Under the pieces are notes generated by a model. It worked only from the letters and a program-made list of their open reading frames with translations, was not told where the DNA came from and did no database searches. A stretch of 64,000 bases of DNA. Source: an uncultured Bacteroidales bacterium (GTDB lineage: Bacteria; Bacteroidota; Bacteroidia; Bacteroidales; Bacteroidaceae). The position numbers were made by a program, and so were the translations under genes. Shown here in pieces: positions 54,827 through 63,803 of this stretch (within the stretch, counting starts at the first letter, position 1; each line of letters starts with the position of its first letter). The stretch spans positions 92,784 to 156,783 of the forward strand of contig CACZXN010000001.1 in the NCBI GenBank assembly GCA_902785075.1. The letters run 5' to 3'.

Positions 54827-55426
54827 CTATTTATTCTCCACATCATCTAACGGAACGAGTGGGAGAATTGTCTTGTACATTCTTAGCGTTTCTTTGTTTG
54901 GATTAGGGGCTTCCGCTGCGACGAAATCACACTTATCGTAAAACCCGACCGCACTATTGGAACCACGACTGTAGGCCTCTACCGTAAGAAATTGACAACC
55001 AGCAAGACTAAAGCGAGAATCAAGTGCACGCTGGGCGACTGCTTCGATGATGTATTCACCTATACCAAGATGACGCTTGTCTTTTTTGACAGCAAGATAG
55101 GTTATCTCAATAGCAGGATAACTTGACTTTGCCCAAAACGTATCTTGATAATTGAAGTCTATCTCCGGTTTCGGAAAAAATCCCATTTGCAACTCTTCTT
55201 TGTCGGTAGTATCCAACTCCAGTTTATCACAGCCGAGAGCTACAATACCAACGATCTCCTCTATGTCTTTGACCGCATATACGACACAATAATGATAATC
55301 AATACACCACTGGAGGCCTGAATGTATGAAACGATCCATTACGTCCAAGCCACAATTAAAATCCGATAGGATAGATGCGTCTTCTACCCTTTCGAATCGT
55401 AGACGATATTTATTCCCAAACTGCAT
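54827..55426 (-). CDS. GNAT-family acetyltransferase, possible toxin of a toxin-antitoxin pair
   Basis: Acetyltransferase-fold protein of 199 residues. EITYLAVKKDKRHLGIGEYIIEAVAQRA is the acetyl-CoA-binding A-motif region (R/Q-x-x-G-x-G/A form), and FLTVEAYSRGSNSAVGFYDKCDF the following strand. The N-terminal DASILSDFNCGLDVMDRFI resembles the start of tRNA-acetylating GNAT toxins. The ATG at 55426 is chosen because it overlaps the small upstream gene by 17 bases; a start at 55480 is possible. The overlap with a small basic partner suggests a toxin-antitoxin unit, but an ordinary acetyltransferase cannot be ruled out. Confidence 0.75.
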   Translation of the reverse strand: MQFGNKYRLRFERVEDASILSDFNCGLDVMDRFIHSGLQWCIDYHYCVVYAVKDIEEIVGIVALGCDKLELDTTDKEELQMGFFPKPEIDFNYQDTFWAKSSYPAIEITYLAVKKDKRHLGIGEYIIEAVAQRALDSRFSLAGCQFLTVEAYSRGSNSAVGFYDKCDFVAAEAPNPNKETLRMYKTILPLVPLDDVENK

Positions 55427-55574
55427 CAAAATTCTGAAGCACTTTACGTGAACGACGGATACGGCGTTTGTCTGCCTCATTCAAACAGCCAGTACTTACT
55501 CGACGAATAGTCGCGCGAATTTCTTCAGCATACTTACCTTCTACTGGTACATGTGGTGTGTCAATTCCTAACAT
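55410..55574 (-). CDS. Small basic protein paired with the GNAT protein, possible antitoxin
   Basis: A 54-residue protein starting MLGIDTPHVPVEGKYAEEI and rich in Arg/Lys (NEADKRRIRRSRKVLQNFDA). No domain recognised; it could be a helical DNA-binding antitoxin. The ATG at 55574 lies 27 bases downstream of an exact TATATTTG box. A longer frame to 55655 runs through AT-rich repeat and is rejected. The stop overlaps the GNAT start by 17 bases. Confidence 0.62.
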   Translation of the reverse strand: MLGIDTPHVPVEGKYAEEIRATIRRVSTGCLNEADKRRIRRSRKVLQNFDAVWE

Positions 55575-55601
55575 ATAACTTGCAATGTTTATTAAACGCT
55601 G

Positions 55602-55609
55602 CAAATATA
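55602..55609 (-). promoter_or_regulatory. -7 box for the GNAT pair
   Basis: Minus-strand TATATTTG, exact TAnnTTTG, 27 bases before the ATG at 55574. Upstream are short ATTGTCAATTATCAATT repeats. Confidence 0.62.
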
Positions 55610-55764
55610 AGTAAATTAATTGAAAATTGATAATTGACAATTGATAATTATACAAATTACGGTGCTTTTCTAGTCAAAATACTTTGTTTTTGCTGTATGG
55701 ACGGGGCAAATGTGTTGTTTCCTGGGAGGTACTAAGGGTGTCGCATTTCGCGACTCCCTTTATT

Positions 55765-55887
55765 GAACGTTGTCATTATTGTCATGGTCATTAGTTGTCA
55801 TTAAGGATTTCGGATTGGTATTTTATGATTTTTTCCAGTTTCAAAACTCTTAATGACAAATGACAACTAATGACAATGACAACGTTC
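55765..55887. repeat. Large imperfect inverted repeat
   Basis: Left arm 55765-55805 (GAACGTTGTCATT... TTGTCATTAAG) and right arm 55849-55887 (CTTAATGACAAATGACAAC... AACGTTC) are complementary over about 38 bases with a few mismatches and gaps. The loop is 43 bases. No gene; it may be a terminator-like or mobile palindromic element. Confidence 0.75.
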
Positions 55888-55940
55888 TTTTTCCATTTTA
55901 TGTTAAATGGTTAACAAATCATTCGTGGACCATCCAAACT

Positions 55941-56096
55941 GTTTCGTGTCTTGCAGCGTCAAAAAGCAAGTGCATTTTTTGCAGCCCTTAGGGATTACAA
56001 ATTTTCCCCTTAGGGGGAACAAATGGACCCTCTCCTGTCTCCCTTAAAGGGGAATGATATGAAGTCCTCCTTTAAGGAGGATTTAGAAGGTCCAAC
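55941..56096. repeat. Dispersed palindromic element, copy 2, and adjacent palindromes
   Basis: 55941-56020 is an inverted, longer copy of 14496-14566 (shared GCAGCCCTTAGGG, AAATTTTCCCC, and GTTTCGTGTC end). 56024-56096 carries TCTCCCTTAAAGGGGAA and CCTCCTTTAAGGAGG inside an outer TGGACC/GGTCCA pair. With the inverted repeat before it, these fill the 610-base gap between 55575 and 56184, which has no gene. Confidence 0.65.
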
Positions 56097-56184
56097 TTAA
56101 CAATTCATTAACTAAAACGGTAAATAGTTTGGATTTAGCTACGATATACCTGATATCACAAGGGACAGTTCTACTGATTACTTC

Positions 56185-56550
56185 TCACACTCCCAACACA
56201 ACAGCCGGGTCAATATTTAGTTTGCGACTTATCTCTCTTCCTATTTTCAGCGAGGGCTCGCTTTTGCCGTTCATGATTTCACTGACACGAGCATTGCTGA
56301 GGCCAAGCATCTCTGAGAGTTTGGTCTGTGTGATGCCCATTTCATAGAGACGCAGTTTGATGACATCTATCAGCGTAGGTTTGCTGATAGGATAGTGAAC
56401 ATCTTCATACTCCTCTGCCATATCGGAAATCATATCCAACTCCAGATAGTTGGGATCGTCAACTGGAGTAGAGTCGTTGACCACCTTAAGCAGTTCGTCA
56501 ATCCTTTTCATCGCTGCTCTATAGGCAGCTTCGCTCTTAATCTGTGCCAT
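56185..56550 (-). CDS. HTH (XRE/HigA-like) antitoxin-type regulator without a visible toxin
   Basis: Protein of 121 residues starting MAQIKSEAAYRAAMKRIDEL; a frame extending 13 residues further upstream is less likely. The C-terminal half is a Cro/C1-type helix-turn-helix (LYEMGITQTKLSEMLGLSNARVSEIMNGKSEPSL). The N-terminal half (DDPNYLELDMISDMAEEYEDVHYPI) is typical of HigA antitoxins in Bacteroidales. The HigB toxin is usually encoded just upstream; the 200 bases upstream here contain none. It is therefore an orphan antitoxin or a stand-alone regulator. Confidence 0.8.
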   Translation of the reverse strand: MAQIKSEAAYRAAMKRIDELLKVVNDSTPVDDPNYLELDMISDMAEEYEDVHYPISKPTLIDVIKLRLYEMGITQTKLSEMLGLSNARVSEIMNGKSEPSLKIGREISRKLNIDPAVVLGV

Positions 56551-56751
56551 ACCTATAAAAGTTCCTTTTGAGTACAAATATCGCACCATTTTTGGGATTT
56601 ACCAAATATTTTTCGGAAATTCTTAAAAACAGGTCATGAAATCTTGCTTAATCGTATTATTCCGCAATAACCAGGCATTATTGAGCAATAACCTTGGGTT
56701 ATTTGATAATAAGGTTACTTCCTTTAGGTTAAATGCGGAACGACCTTAATT

Positions 56752-57882
56752 GCAGAGAGTGCTTTCAGCGGTTGTACCAAATTGGTTTCAGTTGAAATCC
56801 CCAATAGTGTGACCGAGATTGCTGGAAAGGCATTTGAGAATTGTAAGGGGCTGAAATCAATAGATATACCCAACAGCGTGACAGCAATGGGTGAATCTGC
56901 CTTTTCGGGTTGTACAGGCCTTACCTCTTTTGAAATACCAAGAAGTGTAGCTGTTGTATACGTTTCTCTTTTAAACGGCTGTACAGGCCTTACGTCGATT
57001 CTGATTCCTAGCAGCGTGACCAAAGTATACCAATTCCTTGGAGGCTGCACGGGTGTGACATCGATTGTGGTAGAAGATGGTAATCCCTACTATGATTCGC
57101 GCAACAATTGCAATGCAGTTATCGAAACAGCTACTAACACATTAGTTTCAGGTTGTAAGAACACCATTATCCCTGAGGATGTGACAGAAATTGGTTATAA
57201 AGCTTTTGATGGCTGTGTTGGGTTGGAATCAATTGATATTCCAAGCGATGTAACCAAAATTGATAATTATGCATTTAATAATTGTACAGGCTTGACCTCA
57301 ATAAAGATACCAGACGGTATAACAACGATTGAGATGGGAACATTCTATGGTTGTACAGGTTTGACTTCTGTTGAGATTCCAAATAGTGTGACAAGTATTG
57401 GAAATTGGGCTTTCTTTTCTTGTTCAAGTTTGGCTTCCATTAAGCTCCCTGATAATTTAACAGGTATAGGAACTAGTGCTTTCAATTCTTCTGGTTTAAC
57501 TTCAGTTGAAATACCGATAAGTGTGACAAGCATTGGCGATAGAGCCTTTTCTTATTGTGAAAACATGGCCTCTGTGAAAGTTTACTGGGAAACACCAATT
57601 CAACTGACATCATATTCTATTTTTGTTGGTAGTATTTATAGTACTCTTACAATTCTTTATGTGCCGAAAGGTTGTATAAACGCATATAAGAACGATTTTT
57701 ATTGGGGACAACAGTTCGGGAAGTTTGCAGAACATTCATCTACAGATATTGAAGAGATTGAAAAAGACACGTTCTCCCCTCATGGAGTTAGAAACGGCAT
57801 CTACAATCTCAATGGTCAAAAGCAAGCATCACCAAAGAAAGGCATCAACATCATTGAAGGTAAAAAGGTAATGGTGAAGTAG
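56752..57882 (+). pseudogene. 5'-truncated BspA-type LRR gene
   Basis: The frame is open from just after a TAG at 56725 and is in LRR register from about 56752 (IAESAFSGCTKLVSVEIPNSV). No ATG, signal peptide or cap region precedes the repeats. The only nearby ATG (56733) is in another frame, and the first in-frame start-like codon is a TTG at 56782 in mid-repeat. About thirteen LRR_5 repeats follow, and the C-terminus (IYNLNGQKQASPKKGINIIEGKKVMVK region) has the type IX secretion-like tail. The 3' part is intact. It is most likely a remnant that lost its 5' end, perhaps as recombination stock for other LRR genes. Confidence 0.7.
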
Positions 57883-58087
57883 AAACGTGGTTTCTGTGCT
57901 TGGTATGTTCAGCCGTTGTCTTCAAGGAGTACAGCGGCTGGATTCCTTGGTTGCAGAGGCTTGATTGCGAAGGACAGACAACTTGGAAAATTTATTTTAT
58001 ATGTTGTTTTTGGAGAAGAAACAAGTTGTTTTTTCTGGAAACATGGAAATAAAGCTTTCTTTATTTGGTTATTTCAATTTTTATTCC

Positions 58088-58095
58088 TAATTTTG
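58088..58095 (+). promoter_or_regulatory. -7 box upstream of the ATPase gene
   Basis: TAATTTTG, an exact TAnnTTTG match, 45 bases before the ATG at 58141. The preceding 200 bases (57883-58087) hold no gene I can support. Confidence 0.5.
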
Positions 58096-58140
58096 CGTCG
58101 AAAATGTAAACAGCCATTTATATAAATACGGATTTATATT

Positions 58141-59454
58141 ATGAGGTTCTATAATCGTGAAATGGAGATTGGAATTCTCCAACAGAATGAAGAGCAGGCG
58201 AAACGTAATGCGGTGTTCACAGTGTTGATGGGTAGACGGCGAGTTGGTAAGACATCGCTTGTCATTAAGGCGTTGGAAGGAAAACCGTTTGTCTACCTCT
58301 TTGTCTCAAAGGACAGTGAGGCAATGCTTTGCAAGAAGTTTCAGCAAACACTTTCAGAACAATTGGGCATAGAGATATATGGCCAATTGACACATTTTCA
58401 TGATGTCTTCGAAGTCATCATGAAAGAATCTGTTGGGCGGCACTTTACCGTGGTATTCGATGAGTTCCAAAACTTCTACAAAGTGAATCCTGCTATCTTC
58501 AGTGAGATGCAGGATATATGGGATAGGTATCACCGCGAATCTCACATTAACTTGATTGCTATGGGTAGTATCCGCTCATTGATGAAGCGTATCTTTGAAG
58601 ACAAAAACGAACCCCTCTATGGCCGTCCAACTTCTAAATTTACACTCCTTCCTTTTACTATCAGCGTGCTGAAGCAAATTTTTGGAGACTATCAACCTAA
58701 CTACAAGAACGAGGACTTGCTTTGTCTCTATATGATTACTGGTGGTGTGGCAAAATATGTGGAGCTGCTGATGGATGCAGGATGTTATACTAAGGAGAAG
58801 ATGCTGAACTATGTATGTCGCCAAGATTCCTATTTCCTATCTGAAGGTCGTGACATCGTGAATCAGGAGTTTGGCGATGAGAGTAATACCTATTTCTCCA
58901 TACTCCAACTGATTGCTGGAGGAATGACAAGGCGCTCAGAAATAGACGGGGCCATGCAGAAAGATATGGGGACTTTTATCCAAAACTTGGATAGTAACTA
59001 TAACATCATTACACGCTTAAAGCCTTTGCTTGCCAAACCAAATAGTAAAACCAGCGTATATGAGATTACTGATCAGTTCCTGCGTTTTTGGTTCCGTTTC
59101 GTATGGCCATATCAAGCACTTGTGGAGCGCCAGCAACTATCATTATTACGCCAGAATATGGGTAAGGGATATGAGCAGTTTACAGGTCGTACGCTTGAAC
59201 AATATTTTCAGCAAAAGGCGATGGAGTCTGGACTATATACGATGGTCGGCAATTGGTGGGACCGCAAAGGCGAAAACGAGATAGACATGATTGCTTTAAA
59301 TGAGTTTGACCACACGGGTGTTGCTGCTGAGATAAAGCGTAATCCCAAAAAGCTCAGTCTTTCAGAATTAGAAACAAAGGTAAAGGTATTGCCTGTATCC
59401 GACTTTACTCCTTATGTCCTCAAACTGCAAACGCTCTCAATAGAAGATATGTGA
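58141..59454 (+). CDS. AAA-type ATPase with C-terminal DUF234 nuclease-like domain
   Basis: Protein of 437 residues. The N-terminal MRFYNREMEIGIL and Walker A MGRRRVGKTSL at about 30-40, with Walker B FTVVFDEFQNF near 102, define the archaeal-type ATPase_2 (STAND-related) family. The C-terminal DUF234 region has GENEIDMIA and VAAEIKRN, the E-x-D...E-x-K spacing of PD-(D/E)XK folds. Such proteins are widespread and often mobile; roles in defence or chromosome upkeep have been suggested but none is established. It stands alone on the plus strand with its own promoter box. Confidence 0.85.
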   Translation: MRFYNREMEIGILQQNEEQAKRNAVFTVLMGRRRVGKTSLVIKALEGKPFVYLFVSKDSEAMLCKKFQQTLSEQLGIEIYGQLTHFHDVFEVIMKESVGRHFTVVFDEFQNFYKVNPAIFSEMQDIWDRYHRESHINLIAMGSIRSLMKRIFEDKNEPLYGRPTSKFTLLPFTISVLKQIFGDYQPNYKNEDLLCLYMITGGVAKYVELLMDAGCYTKEKMLNYVCRQDSYFLSEGRDIVNQEFGDESNTYFSILQLIAGGMTRRSEIDGAMQKDMGTFIQNLDSNYNIITRLKPLLAKPNSKTSVYEITDQFLRFWFRFVWPYQALVERQQLSLLRQNMGKGYEQFTGRTLEQYFQQKAMESGLYTMVGNWWDRKGENEIDMIALNEFDHTGVAAEIKRNPKKLSLSELETKVKVLPVSDFTPYVLKLQTLSIEDM

Positions 59455-59597
59455 CTTTTTGAAGGAACAAAATAGACAATGATACTCTTTTCCTAACTAA
59501 CAATCGCTAAGTGTGCAAGCAGAGTGCAATCAAACATACTCGTTTTGTAGAGGTACAGCCCCTTTTTTAGCTTGAATTGAAAAAAGTGTGCAAAAAA

Positions 59598-59629
59598 TTT
59601 GGTGATTTCTTTGTTTTGCCGTAAATTTG
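59598..59629 (+). promoter_or_regulatory. Full Bacteroidetes promoter for the TetR-fabG-rluA run
   Basis: TTTG at 59598-59601, exactly 20 bases, then TAAATTTG at 59622-59629. This matches the known -33 TTTG / -7 TAnnTTTG consensus and spacing. The TetR ATG is 34 bases downstream. Confidence 0.75.
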
Positions 59630-59663
59630 CAAAAGAATTTATAGGTATCATAAATCAAAAAGA

Positions 59664-60263
59664 ATGCAAAAAACAAGAAACTTATTGGTTGATACTGCTC
59701 GACAGCTGTTTGCCAAGAATGGCTTCGAAGCAACGACGATGAATGAAATTGCGGCTGCCTCAGGCAAGGGTCGCCGTACACTCTACACGTATTTCAACAG
59801 CAAGGAGGAGATATATCTTGCGGTTATTCAGAGTGAGTTGGACCGTTTATCGAATCGGATGGAGGAGGTTGCCCGTCAGGATATGCCACCAGAGAAGAAG
59901 ATGGTGAAGTTGTTCTTTGCCCATCTGGAATTTGTGAAGGAAGCGGTTTACCGCAACGGCAACTTGCGTGCTGAATTCTTCCGCGACGTATGGAAGGTTG
60001 AGAGTGTTCGCAAGAACTTCGATCGTAACGAGATGATTCTGTTCCGTCGTGTCATGCTTGAGGGGAACGACAAGGGCGTATTTGACATCCGCAACCCCAA
60101 ACTGACTGCAATGATTACTCACTATTGCCTGAAGGGTTGCGAGGTTCCTTATATCTTTGGTCGTATCGGTGTGAATTCACCTGAGGAGTTGTACCCATAC
60201 GTGTTCCGTATGGTGAACAAGGCGATGGGAAACGAGCGCTACAGACACGACTTCAGGTATTAA
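59664..60263 (+). CDS. TetR-family transcriptional regulator
   Basis: Repressor-type protein of 199 residues. The N-terminal helix-turn-helix is FAKNGFEATTMNEIAAASGKGRRTLYTYFNSKEEIY at about residues 16-51. The C-terminal ligand/dimer domain is helical and not specific. The gene is followed 52 bases later by fabG on the same strand, so it may control fatty-acid synthesis genes (inference). In this family auto-regulation is common, but no palindromic operator was picked out at the promoter. Confidence 0.9.
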   Translation: MQKTRNLLVDTARQLFAKNGFEATTMNEIAAASGKGRRTLYTYFNSKEEIYLAVIQSELDRLSNRMEEVARQDMPPEKKMVKLFFAHLEFVKEAVYRNGNLRAEFFRDVWKVESVRKNFDRNEMILFRRVMLEGNDKGVFDIRNPKLTAMITHYCLKGCEVPYIFGRIGVNSPEELYPYVFRMVNKAMGNERYRHDFRY

Positions 60264-60315
60264 AAGGTGAGAATTGGAAAACGAAAACTTAGCGTATAAT
60301 AATTAATAAAGTATT

Positions 60316-61074
60316 ATGGGATTATTAGAAGGAAAGACGGCGCTGATTACGGGTGCCGCACGTGGCATCGGTAAGGCTGTAGCATTGAAGTTTGCCAGCG
60401 AAGGTGCTAACATAGCATTTACTGACTTAGTGTTGAACGACGAGATGGCAGCTGGTTTGGAGGCTACTCGCAAGGAAATCGAGGCTGTAGGTGTTACTTG
60501 TCGCGCTTATGCAGGTAATGCTGCCGACTTTGCAGAAACTGAAAAAGTAGTGAACCAAATCAAGGAAGATTTCGGTTCGATTGACATTCTGGTAAACAAT
60601 GCAGGTATCACAAAAGACGGTTTGATGCTTCGTATGAGCGAGCAGCAATGGGATGCAGTTCTGAACGTGAACCTGAAATCAGCATTCAACTTCATCCACG
60701 CTTGTGCACCTATCATGTTGCGTCAACGTAGTGGTTCTATCATCAACATGTCATCTGTAGTCGGTGTTCATGGTAATGCCGGCCAGTGCAACTACTCAGC
60801 TTCCAAGGCTGGAATGATCGGTCTTGCTAAATCTATCGCTCAGGAACTGGGCCCCAAGGGTGTTCGTGCGAATGCTGTAGCTCCAGGATTCATTGAGACA
60901 GCTATGACGGCTCAATTGCCAGAAGAGATTCGTGCTGATTGGATGAAGAAGATTCCACTCCGTCGTGGTGGTCAGGTTGAGGACATTGCGAACGTATGTC
61001 TGTTCCTTGCGTCAGATATGTCAAGCTATGTATCTGGACAAGTGATTCAGATTGACGGCGGAATGAACATGTAA
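60316..61074 (+). CDS. fabG: 3-oxoacyl-[acyl-carrier-protein] reductase
   Basis: Short-chain dehydrogenase of 252 residues that reduces beta-ketoacyl-ACP with NADPH in fatty-acid elongation. The cofactor motif is TGAARGIG at residues 12-19, with NNAG near 93. The catalytic set is N-S-Y-K, with Ser in IINMSSVVG and YSASK near 158. PGFIETAMT and the end VIQIDGGMNM are typical of FabG. The stop TAA shares its last base with the ATG of the next gene (TAATG), implying coupled translation. Confidence 0.92.
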   Translation: MGLLEGKTALITGAARGIGKAVALKFASEGANIAFTDLVLNDEMAAGLEATRKEIEAVGVTCRAYAGNAADFAETEKVVNQIKEDFGSIDILVNNAGITKDGLMLRMSEQQWDAVLNVNLKSAFNFIHACAPIMLRQRSGSIINMSSVVGVHGNAGQCNYSASKAGMIGLAKSIAQELGPKGVRANAVAPGFIETAMTAQLPEEIRADWMKKIPLRRGGQVEDIANVCLFLASDMSSYVSGQVIQIDGGMNM

Positions 61075-61730
61075 TGGAAGTCGTTTACGAAGATAACCAT
61101 ATCATCGTTGTATCAAAGCGTAGTGGCGAGATTGTCCAAGGTGACAAGACAGGCGACACGCCTTTAAGCGAAACGGTGAAACAATACATCAAGGAAGCGT
61201 ATGCCAAACCAGGTGACGTCTTCCTTGGTGTTGTTCATAGGCTAGACCGTCCTGTGAGCGGATTGGTGATGTTTGCCCGAACCAGTAAAGCTTTGGCACG
61301 TCTTAACAAGATGTTTGCAGAGGGAGAGGTTCACAAGACTTATTGGGCCATCACCAAAAACTGCCCTGCAGAACAGCAGGGAACACTTGTTCATTGGTTA
61401 GTACGCAATGAGCAACAAAACAAATCGTATGCCTACGACCACGAGGTGCCCCATTCGAAACGGGCTGTGTTAGATTATCGTGTCTTAGGCCATTCTGACA
61501 ATTATCATCTATTGGAAATCAACCTGAAAACGGGTCGACATCATCAGATTCGTTGCCAGCTTGCTGCTATAGGATGTCCCATCAAGGGAGACTTGAAGTA
61601 CGGAGCTAAACGCAGCAATCCCGGTGGTAGCATCAGCCTGCAGGCGCACTCCATGCAATTTATTCATCCTGTCTCGAAAAAAGAAATTCTCCTCACGCTC
61701 GAGGCGGAAGGAGCATTTGCTCACTTTTAG
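61074..61730 (+). CDS. RluA-family RNA pseudouridine synthase
   Basis: Protein of 218 residues. The catalytic motif is HRLDRPVSGLVMFA, where the Asp is the nucleophile; later motifs are KTYWAIT and LKTGRHHQIR. There is no N-terminal S4 domain, so it is a short stand-alone enzyme, like RluA or TruC types. The target uridine in rRNA or tRNA cannot be told from sequence. It overlaps fabG by one base and ends near a palindromic terminator shared with the convergent peptidase gene. Confidence 0.92.
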   Translation: MEVVYEDNHIIVVSKRSGEIVQGDKTGDTPLSETVKQYIKEAYAKPGDVFLGVVHRLDRPVSGLVMFARTSKALARLNKMFAEGEVHKTYWAITKNCPAEQQGTLVHWLVRNEQQNKSYAYDHEVPHSKRAVLDYRVLGHSDNYHLLEINLKTGRHHQIRCQLAAIGCPIKGDLKYGAKRSNPGGSISLQAHSMQFIHPVSKKEILLTLEAEGAFAHF

Positions 61731-61757
61731 GGTGAGATAGGGCTTATGAGGCCGATG

Positions 61758-61779
61758 AGGCCATAGGGCCTATGGGCCT
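61758..61779. terminator. Palindrome between convergent rluA-type and M3 peptidase genes
   Basis: AGGCCATAGGGCCTATGGGCCT, nearly self-complementary, placed between the two gene ends and touching the peptidase stop. GAGGCCGATGAGGCC before it adds further pairing. Two-way termination is plausible. Confidence 0.55.
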
Positions 61780-63774
61780 TTATTCCAATCCACGTCCTAC
61801 GAGGAAGGCATGGTTATCGGGTTCGCGTCCTGCGAATTCCTTGTAGAGCGTCATTGGTTCCTCACCCCCACCTCGCTCAAGGAATGTCTCCTTGAACTTC
61901 TTTGCTAATTCCAGATTCCAAACATTTCCTGAGGTCTCAAAGATTGAGAAGGCGTCTTTGTCGAGCACTTCCGACCACAGATAGCCATAATATCCTGCGC
62001 TGTAGCCGCTCGAGAAGATGTGGTTGAAGTAAGTGGTACGATAACGAGGAACGATTTCGTGAATCAATCCCATCTTATCACACACATCCTTCTCGAATGT
62101 ATCAATGTCAAGCCCTTCAACACTTTCCAGTTCGTGCCACTTCATATCGAGGATGGAGGCAGCACAGAGTTCTGTCGTCATGAATCCTTGGTTGAACTTC
62201 AGGGAGTTGTTGATTTTGTCGACCAATTCTTGTGGGATGACCTCACCCTTCTCGTTCTTTGCATACTGAGCAAGCAGTTCTGGTTGGAAAGCCCAGTTCT
62301 CATTGAATTGCGAGAACATTTCAACAAAGTCGCGTGTCACGTTTGTTCCGCTTACAGATGGATAGTGACACTGAGTGAGCAATCCATGGAGCGCATGTCC
62401 GAACTCGTGGAACACTGTCTGTACTTCGTCAACATTGAGGTAGTCTTCGAGATTACCCACATTCACGATGATTGGGCGCACCATCTTTCCATCGGCATCA
62501 ACCTTCTGTTCGCGGATGTTGTTCATCCATGCACCTCCACGCTTGCTTGAACGAGGCAGATAGTCAGTCGTGAAGATACCCAGCAGTTCACCCTTCTCGT
62601 CTGTCACCTTGTAGGTTGTCACCTTATCTTTATTATAAGCAGGGACTCCTTCAAGTTTCTCCATATTCACTCCATAGAGTGTCTTAGCAGCGATGAAGAT
62701 GCCGTTTACTACGTTCTCAAGCTTGAAATAAGGCTTGATGAGGTCTTCGTCGAGGTCGTATTTCAGTTTTCTTACCTTCTCTGCATAGTACCACCAATCC
62801 CAAGGTTCAATCTTGCTACCAGCAGGCAATTTACCTGCAGCTACATCTTCGTCCATCACTTTCTGCATATCGTACACTTCTTCCTTCGCTTTGCGTACAG
62901 CAGCCACCATGATGCCATCGAGGAATGTGTCAACGGTTTGCGGATCGTGCGCCATCTTCGGCTCAAGTATATATTCTGCAGGATTATTGTAGCCCATGAT
63001 CTGAGCTTTCTCTATACGGAGGCCCATCACGTCGATGATGAGTTGACGGTTGTCGAACTCGTTGCCGTTATGTCCGCGCATGGTGTATGCTTCGAACATC
63101 TGTTTTCTCAGCTCACGATCCTCAGTTGTAGTCATTGCATTGGGATAGTCCGATACACTCATGCCGAACTTCTCTTTGAATGCATTGCTTTCGCTCAGGA
63201 TGTTGTTTCCGATTTTCTGTGTCTTCTCAGCTATTGCGGTATTGATTTCGCGCAGACGAGCCTGCTTCTCTTCAGGAAGTCCGATGCCGCTCCGTTCGAA
63301 CGACTCATAATGTTTCTTAAGCACCATCTGCTGCTCACGCGTCAGGTTACTCTGGTCGGCATTATAGATAGCAGCAACACGCTCATACAGTTGCTTGTTG
63401 AACGCGATGTTGTCACTATGTTCTGTCATCAGTGGTATGGCCAACTCCATCACCGAATCGAGTTCGTCGGTGCGGTCGGTTTCTGTGATGTTATACAGCA
63501 CACCTGACACTTTCGCAAGTATTTCGCCCGATTGCTCATAAGGAGCGATCGTGTTTTCGAAGGTAGGCGCTTCGGGATTCGCCGTGATGGCTTTGATTTC
63601 CTTCTGCTGTTGAACTATACCCTCTTTGATAGCAGGGATGTAGTCGTCTACTTGGATTTCGTCAAAGGGAGGAATACCATAAGGCGTATTCCATTCTGCA
63701 AGAAACGGATTCTCACGTGTAGTACATGCACTCATTGTCATAACTGCAATTGCAATCGATAGGAATTTTTTCAT
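61780..63774 (-). CDS. dcp: M3-family zinc metallopeptidase lipoprotein (dipeptidyl carboxypeptidase type)
   Basis: Envelope-bound oligopeptidase of 664 residues. The signal MKKFLSIAIAVMTMSAC has a lipobox with C17, so the protein is lipidated. The zinc site is H456-E457-F-G-H460 (VFHEFGHALHG), with the third ligand expected in the following helix (SAASILDMKWHELE region). The N-terminal NPFLAEWNTPYGIPPFDEI is characteristic of the Dcp/OpdA group. It probably trims peptides in the periplasm. A TAACTTTG box lies 30 bases upstream. Confidence 0.9.
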   Translation of the reverse strand: MKKFLSIAIAVMTMSACTTRENPFLAEWNTPYGIPPFDEIQVDDYIPAIKEGIVQQQKEIKAITANPEAPTFENTIAPYEQSGEILAKVSGVLYNITETDRTDELDSVMELAIPLMTEHSDNIAFNKQLYERVAAIYNADQSNLTREQQMVLKKHYESFERSGIGLPEEKQARLREINTAIAEKTQKIGNNILSESNAFKEKFGMSVSDYPNAMTTTEDRELRKQMFEAYTMRGHNGNEFDNRQLIIDVMGLRIEKAQIMGYNNPAEYILEPKMAHDPQTVDTFLDGIMVAAVRKAKEEVYDMQKVMDEDVAAGKLPAGSKIEPWDWWYYAEKVRKLKYDLDEDLIKPYFKLENVVNGIFIAAKTLYGVNMEKLEGVPAYNKDKVTTYKVTDEKGELLGIFTTDYLPRSSKRGGAWMNNIREQKVDADGKMVRPIIVNVGNLEDYLNVDEVQTVFHEFGHALHGLLTQCHYPSVSGTNVTRDFVEMFSQFNENWAFQPELLAQYAKNEKGEVIPQELVDKINNSLKFNQGFMTTELCAASILDMKWHELESVEGLDIDTFEKDVCDKMGLIHEIVPRYRTTYFNHIFSSGYSAGYYGYLWSEVLDKDAFSIFETSGNVWNLELAKKFKETFLERGGGEEPMTLYKEFAGREPDNHAFLVGRGLE

Positions 63775-63803
63775 ATTGCGATTCGATTAATTTGATATCG
63801 TTG

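Noticed and set aside
56590-56750. A HigB toxin gene upstream of the HTH antitoxin
   Set aside because: No open frame of suitable length on the minus strand; the stretch is AT-rich with small palindromes.
57916-58125. 69-residue plus-strand frame before the ATPase gene
   Set aside because: Lies across the promoter region of the ATPase gene and has an incoherent composition.
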